Assembly: GCF_000003815.2 (NCBI RefSeq)
Contig: NC_049981.1
Coordinates: forward strand, 16,422,063 to 16,486,062
From: Branchiostoma floridae
Lineage: Eukaryota > Chordata > Leptocardii > Amphioxiformes > Branchiostomatidae
Direction: 5' to 3'
DNA length: 64,000 nt
Both the position numbers and the translations under genes were made by a program. How positions within the stretch are numbered: the stretch's first letter is position 1; the number at the start of each line of letters is the position of its first letter. Positions 58,136 to 64,000 of the stretch are shown in pieces. The notes under the pieces are model-generated. The model worked only from the letters and a program-made list of their open reading frames with translations. It was not told the origin of the DNA and did not search any database.

Positions 58136-61100
58136 GATAGCGATAGAAGGTCTTCTTCTATTGAACGTACTTGCATCTTTTCCCATGAAAGTAGAATAAT
58201 TATGAATATAGTCTATTCTGTTAGACATCAATAAAGTGGGGTTATTTTTCATTCAGACCTGCCGAATCTCTGGTGTAGATGAAGTTTTACAGAAATTTGT
58301 GAAATATTGACAAGCACCCTCTCTGTAAAGCCTAGCTGATAACAGCACAGAAGCAACAGCACGGAGGCCTATTAGCTATGTGCTGCGCCACTATTTATGA
58401 CGATTAAATTTTTAAACATTTTTTGTACTGTTAGAATGTAACATCCCTCCCTGAATAAATGTATACAATGTTATAGAGTTGATCTGACTATGCAAAGAAA
58501 TGGTAGGAACATTTAACTGTTGCCTTCCAGTGTGCTTTTAAGTGGTACTAGAGGCGAGTGAGAGAGAGAGACTCTGTGATCAATTGTGGTATAGGAGTAT
58601 ATGGACTAAAGCTATAAGTCTGACGTGAAATGAGGGTTGTTATTGATTGCCATTGTCCTTTCACCAACCTTATTCTGACAAGTTATCGTTTTTTTTTGTA
58701 TTAGACCACCCAAATGTCAATTTCTTTATTGACATTGTGTCTGTATGGGGGCAGTTTATTTGTTTGTAATTATGCTGATTGACTCAGTCCCGTTAGATGA
58801 AGTAATTGCATTTGAAGATGGCCAAATGAATAATAGATAGATAGATAGATAGATGCAGATGAAGCTGATGGAGCTCTCTGAATACGACATCTCAAGAGCA
58901 AGGTCAATAGCGGACCAGTCAACGATTATATTAAGGTCCTGCCTTCGGCCTTGCTGCTATCAATTTTTATCTACATACCAAACAAAGTTTTGCGAATTTT
59001 CCATAAAGATTTACTGAAGGTACATCCTGTAATTTCTGTACTGAATTTTTACCCAAACAATTAAATGCCCTTTTATGGTACTGAGTTGCATATTTCATGT
59101 GAAAGCATCATCTTTATTTTTCATACAATCATTTACCACTTGCTCCATTTCGGCATTATTTGTTCTTTTTTTGCTGTCTAGAAGCAGAGTTTGGGTTTGA
59201 AATGCAAAATGTACCAACGCGTAAACTTTAACGCAGTGAACCCTAATTGCAATCTATGGATGTTACGACCACAGTCACATATTCATATTATAGAAAACTC
59301 CACACATCAACTGTGAAATACACAAATCTATTACTGAACTTTGGAAGGAAGACGACTAGTCTGTTTACCCATATCCTAATCCACCTGTCATTTATACATT
59401 AAGCACAGAGACAACAGGGATCATATCAGATAATCTTGGCTGCAGCTCACTTAATCTATCTGCCCCCTCTAACGCACTCTTCCGCATCTATCTCCTCCAG
59501 AGACGTCTGAAAGTTTGGGTACTGCTGTCTCCTATAATAACCGTTAACGTTAAAGTACAGAGCCATTATATGGAAGAGTAAACGGAGATATGGCTAGAAG
59601 AGGCCTAGAATAATAATGCTTTAAGGTTTAGTTACTGAATGATATAATCATTGATCTCATAATTGCACACTTAAGGAATCCTCGGTAAATGTATCAGTAG
59701 GCTTCTTCTTTGAACGAGCTAGTGTAAGAAGTGAGCCATTTTTCATGGTCTCCAGAGATGCATTATTTTGTTCAGCCTGTGCCATCAATTTACATATGCG
59801 CAGCCTTTTATTACTGAAATGTTTTATCATCCACCTTCAAAAGCTTACTTAACGTTTCCAGGCCCCTCTATTGGGAATGGTCTAGTGCTTTTAGTACGCC
59901 ATCTTTCTGAATAAGTATATGCATTTTCATCTCTCAGTTTTGACGGGCTACATGTTAACATTACAGTAGATCTGCACAATTCTTACCCTCGATGCATGAC
60001 ATTGAAAATGTTGAAGTTCATTGTTGAAAAGGCAAGTAGATTTTGCAAAAGGATATGATCGAATGACTAGCTGAATGACTTCGGTCGGGGTGGTGAAATA
60101 TTATCTTTACTTGTATGTGGCTTTGTTAGAATAAGTTACCGACTTGTGTGCAGTGTCACATTGTCATTGTCCTCGTCTGCTCAACAGCAAATAGAAAAGA
60201 AAAATGAGTAGCTGTATGGACTGTAACGTAACTTTTGGCAGCGTCTTCGTGAATATGCATGTTGATTCTGAGCGAGTTAGAGAAAACACGATAGATTGTT
60301 ATCTGAATAAATAACTGATGGGTCTTATATTGTGTTGTTATCGTACAGTAAGTTTATATGTTAAGTTTACTAAGGCTGCTCAAGTAAACCTAGTACGACT
60401 TCCCTTCTGCTTGGTTGGACAGTAATGTCCAGATAATTGTTGAAGGTTATAGAATCGGACATCTTTTTGCTGCATGCTCGTTCTTTGCCAAGTCATGTTT
60501 CATTCACAGATGTGCTGCTATGTAGTTAGCAATCTCTGACACTTTGGAAAATGGCAATGACTCGCAAAAATGGTTCTGTTGTGGGGGTGCGATGACTGAC
60601 CTTATCACCGGATTCCCTACAGACTGTTACATCCAAGCAGCTATGAAAAATTCATTTTGATACGTCCACGAGAGACGTGACTAAAATGTCCTGTTAAGGT
60701 CTCGGCAGTCTAGGCAACCCATTCGGTAGCCCTAATCAAAACCATGTACTGTAAAATGGAAGGGAAAGTGCAAGCCAGAGGTACCATAGAGGATTTTCTA
60801 TATCAATACCAAATTTATTTTGACAAATTCACTTCACATTTTCTAACATATTTTTAATTAATTAATTAATTTCCATGGTGGAATATAAGTAATTTTTGTA
60901 TATGTAATTAATGTAATCAGCTTTTAAAGCTATATTACGATTTTTTTACCAATGATTAAAATGTGAATGGTGAATATGAAAAAGCCTTACAGAGACAGGA
61001 ATAGTTAAAAGCATTGTATGATTTATTAATTATAAACAATAGTGGAAAATGTAGGATCCAAAGCTGGATAAATGTACCGTCTACGCAGTGAAGTTAATGA

Positions 61101-61602
61101 ATGAATGAGTGAATGAATGAGTGAGTGGATGGATAGATTAAATTTTGTTTGTGTGTCTTGCACTGCGTTAAGTACTAGTTTGTGAGAATATTTTTAGTAT
61201 GCGTAGCAGTAAAAAAGTACTAACATGGCGATGGTTTCATCGTTTATATGTATTGAAGTTGTTGGTATGTTTAGTATTCATATTATCATTTGGCCTAACT
61301 GTATTTGTAAGAATTGTTTTACGCACGATAATGTTTGTTGGACATTGCTGTCAACAAACATTCAGATTGACCTGTCATTAATGTTTTTTTATGAAAATAA
61401 GTTATTTATTTTGGCATAGATTATATCAGATAATCATCCTCACTCAAAGTATGAAAGTCCAGGGAAAGAAGGCTACTGTAGCATTTCGTCATAAATTAAG
61501 TAGATGAGACCCTAATTTGCATAATTTATATCTGGTAAAGTAAAGCGTAATGTACCTGCCAAATGTATCAAGAATGGAAACCCACCATTTGACGCTATGG
61601 CT
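58136..61602. other. No gene seen; short simple repeats
   Basis: It contains (TAGA)n at 58833-58853, a TTAA tetranucleotide run at 60855-60870 and a (GAAT/GAGT)n run at 61096-61136. No exon is supported. Confidence 0.5.
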
Positions 61603-61842
61603 TATATAGTAGATTAATCCCTCAAGCTACCGACATCTTGCTCACTGCTGTCGTCCCTCAGAAAGACATCTGGAGCCGCATAGTTCAAGTTTTGAACTTT
61701 TATTCAGTCTGTCAACCTGTTGAAACTAGTTTTGTCGGCAGGCTTGACAAACTTGAACTATGCGCCTCCAGATGTCTTTCTGGGGGACGACAGCAGTGTG
61801 CAAGATGTCGGTAGCTTGAGGGATGAATCTAATCTACTATAT
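61603..61842. repeat. Long hairpin: about 90-bp inverted arms, 56-bp loop
   Basis: The left arm (61603-61692, beginning TATATAGTAGATTAATCCCT) and right arm (61749-61842) are reverse complements with few mismatches and a small insertion in the right arm. Segments such as CTACCGACATCTTG and AAGATGTCGGTAG pair perfectly. It fits a foldback MITE; transcripts would form long double-stranded RNA. Confidence 0.88.
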
Positions 61843-62143
61843 ACTATTATATTATGCAGTTTTCGTATTAAAGAATGCAAATCAAATAAGGATTTGCTCA
61901 ATGGTACTCGATTGATTTGATATCGATAAAGATCTCCTTTCAGTTACAAAAGTGATATGTTTCAGTGTCCTTTTATGAAATCTAGTGGAATTAAAAACTG
62001 TACTCATTAGCTTTATTAGCCCCTGCTTAGCATAAATATCCATTGAGCATGCCAATTGGACATTAACTATACAGTTAGAATGTTATTTCTGACGTCTCTG
62101 TTACATACATGTGTATGCCATATGTATTTGGGGTGCTATTAGG
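61843..62143. other. No feature seen
   Basis: AT-rich spacer between the hairpin and the TIR element. Confidence 0.5.
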
Positions 62144-62933
62144 AATGGACCGCTCCCGAAGCCCCGCCCCCTGTTCGATCCTGTTCTATTTCGAACACCT
62201 CCGTCAAAAACAGCACTTGTCGGACAGAACTGGCCGCCGCCACTGTTTAGCTGATAATAACAACGGACTTTGGTTTAGCTCTTTTGATCCTGAAATCCTC
62301 TCAGATTGGGCCGAAAAAAAATGCCCTGACTTTTTTGTTGAAGGCTACATCCACTGGGTACAGTCGTCTGAGGAGAGGGGGTAATATATCTGTGGTAAGA
62401 GCGTTATGATTTTAATCAAAGCGAAAGAGGGAGGCACCGCATATCATGACCTTGTTGGTGGGCAGGAGTGCCCGGTTTCTGACGTACGGTCGATGCAGGT
62501 AAAAACCAGGGTACATATATCTGTGACTGGGTTTCTACTACGTTTGTTGCATGCATAACAGCTGCATTCATGCTCATGATAAAAGGAAAATCAAGAAGAA
62601 AGCAGCTCATGCACTCGAGGGGAGGGAGCTTGTACTACGCACCAACTAGTGCGACACTTCTACAAAGTCTGCTAGTGCAGAGTCCCGTGTCTTATACATG
62701 CCCTGCTCTACATGTGCATCCTGCCCACCATCAATGTAAAGCTATGCAGTGGCTCTCACTCCCACAATACCTATTCTCAGTGGGTGTAGTCTTCGACAAA
62801 GAATAGCATAGCATTTTTCTTCGGCCATTTCTGTTCAACTGGGGCTATTTTTGACGGAGGTGTTCGAAATAGAATAGAGGGTTCTACCAGGTTCTATTTG
62901 TTCGATATGACGTTCGATCGGGATCGGTCCATT
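62144..62933. mobile_element. Non-autonomous TIR element, about 790 bp
   Basis: The left end begins AATGGACCGCTCCCGA and continues to TCTATTTCGAACACCTCCGT. The right end contains ACGGAGGTGTTCGAAATAGA and finishes TCGGGATCGGTCCATT. The terminal 16 bp and the inner 25 bp are complementary; the stretch between them has indels. No transposase is recognised. No clear target-site duplication. Confidence 0.72.
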
Positions 62934-63593
62934 GCATTGTATGCATAAACTGTTAATGAACTCCTAAAATATACAAACGGTTTTCATGATTAGCATTTAA
63001 TTGTGTACGGCATCTTTGAAGCTGTATACCAAAATTCAGGACGACCCCTCAATCCTATCCTAAATCATTCTCCTCCCCGGGGGGCGAGATCACTAGCGTT
63101 TTCGCCCCCCTTTAGCGTTTTCGCCCCCCCCCCAAAGCAGCTGGTTACTACATATTACAGGTGCGCTACCTGGCACTATACTGCACCTGGGGAGTAATGT
63201 ATATGGTGTGTTACCTGGTACCTATATGGCACCTTATTACCGTACCGTAAGATGTCATACCTCGAAAGTCGATACTATATTGTTCGGTGCAAACATAACA
63301 TTGAAATGAAAAAGACAATTTTTGCAGCTGAGGTGGCATAAAAACAGTGCTACTGCGAACGTATAAATTAACACCGTCTATGGTACGGAATACGTCAGCT
63401 ATATGTTTTCAATTTGTCACAGTGTTTTCTTTCTTATGCTGGAAACATTTCCAAAGCACTAACAAAAACACACGTGAATGATAGTTTCTCATTATAAACA
63501 CTATCTACGCGCAACTTGATATAGCTGTTGCTAAATGCTACACAAACACTGGTAAAGTACCAGTCTTAAGAAACACGGGTAAATGCATCAGTT
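62934..63593. other. No gene; short local repeats
   Basis: TAGCGTTTTCGCCCCCC occurs twice in tandem at about 63093-63130, after a CCCCGGGGGG palindrome. Near 63160-63240, TACCTGG(C/T)AC...GCACC units repeat imperfectly. No coding sequence seen. Confidence 0.5.
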
Positions 63594-64000
63594 CCTACGA
63601 GGGGCGTTCAATAAGTAATGCCCCTGACCCACTTCCAGTTGTCTGATCTAGATGAAATTTTGCATGTGTAATGATTGATATATCTATAGATTATGTTGCA
63701 AAAACAGCTCTGAACTAATTGTGGCTTCTGATTTACTGGTGTTTGAACTGTTTTTCATCCTATCCTACGAGGGGCGTTCAATAAGTAATAACTCTAACCC
63801 ACTGGTGTTTGAACTGAGTCAGGTGTGAAATGGAGCCAGGTGTGAAATGGAGTCAGTAGAGTGCCGCGCAGTGATCCGGTTTTCGTATTTGAAAGGACGC
63901 ACACCAAAGGAGACTTTAAATGAAATGAAAGAAACTTATGGTGACGATGCCCCATCATATGACTTTGTAAAACGCTGGCATCGTGAATTCAAACATGGCC
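63594..64000 (+). mobile_element. Mariner-type transposon, 5' part, with duplicated terminus
   Basis: TACGAGGGGCGTTCAATAAG, a terminus typical of mariner-like elements, occurs at 63596 and again at 63766, each beginning with TA as the target dinucleotide. The phrase CTGGTGTTTGAACTG also appears in both copies (near 63737 and 63802), so the 5' end is duplicated or one element has inserted in another. The element continues past the window edge. Confidence 0.8.
63847..64000 (+). CDS. Mariner-type transposase, N-terminal HTH, cut by window edge
   Basis: 51 codons from ATG at 63847 to the window end. RAVIRFSYLKGRTPKETLNE and YDFVKRWHREFKHG form the first helix-turn-helix (HTH_48-type) that binds the element's own terminus in mariner/SETMAR transposases. 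The usual protein is about 340 residues, so most of it, including the catalytic DD(D/E) domain, is outside the window. No stop or frameshift is seen in this part. An upstream ATG at 63830 is out of frame and lies in a 17-bp duplication (GTGAAATGGAG repeated), so 63847 is the supported start. Confidence 0.85.
   Translation, partial: MESVECRAVIRFSYLKGRTPKETLNEMKETYGDDAPSYDFVKRWHREFKHG

Noticed and set aside
57362-58252. Frames of 249-296 codons across this interval on both strands
   Set aside because: They are open only because they run through 695 undetermined bases.
61720-61920. 66-codon plus frame
   Set aside because: It reads through the right arm of the long hairpin, with no protein-like features.

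Overview
The window looks like invertebrate-deuterostome nuclear DNA. It is AT-rich, with many short exons separated by long introns, abundant MITEs and microsatellites, two assembly gaps (N runs at 43290-43404 and 57441-58135), and no bacterial-type gene organisation. A cephalochordate (amphioxus) is my best guess from the gene content and repeat style, but nothing in the sequence proves it.

The clear genes are two paralogous ionotropic glutamate receptor (iGluR) subunits arranged tail to tail. Gene A is on the + strand, with recognised exons from 34205 to 39880. Gene B is on the - strand, from 53441 down to 44043. I resolved nine coding exons in each. All nine correspond one to one, with the same intron phases and nearly the same lengths (A: 90, 50, 195, 230, 98, 228, 253, 229, 87 nt; B: 87, 47, 192, 230, 98, 228, 268, 229, 93 nt). 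Each product has a short N-terminal linker, S1, M1, pore loop, M3 ([10 protein letters not shown]), S2 with the conserved disulfide cysteines, M4 and a short cytoplasmic tail ending in a shared LRRxTT motif. Neither shows an amino-terminal domain within the resolved exons. Both encode Arg-Lys where AMPA/kainate receptors have the Q/R-site Gln-Gln, and both replace the Ser/Thr that holds the glutamate side chain with Phe/Leu. These two changes suggest receptors with unusual permeation and a non-glutamate (perhaps glycine-like) ligand. The M3 half of one exon is about 96% identical between the paralogs while its other half is about 62% identical, which points to gene conversion.

Layout: 1-12050 is mostly featureless, with a long minus-strand ORF, a degenerate duplication and one dispersed repeat. 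12050-13930 holds several exon-like segments of an unrecognised gene and a signal-peptide first exon (13847-13928) whose phase would fit Gene A, although it lies 20 kb upstream. 13930-34200 is intronic or intergenic, with degenerate tandem repeats (17925-18380), a dispersed repeat (18540-19045), two MITE copies (20511 and 23519) and a small nested hairpin. 34205-53441 is the receptor pair, with a TIR element, two more MITE copies, microsatellites and foldback elements in introns and the intergenic space. 53442-64000 is repeat-rich: a 90-bp-arm hairpin (61603-61842), a 790-bp TIR element (62144-62933), and, at the right edge, the 5' end of a mariner-type transposon with a duplicated terminus and the start of its transposase.
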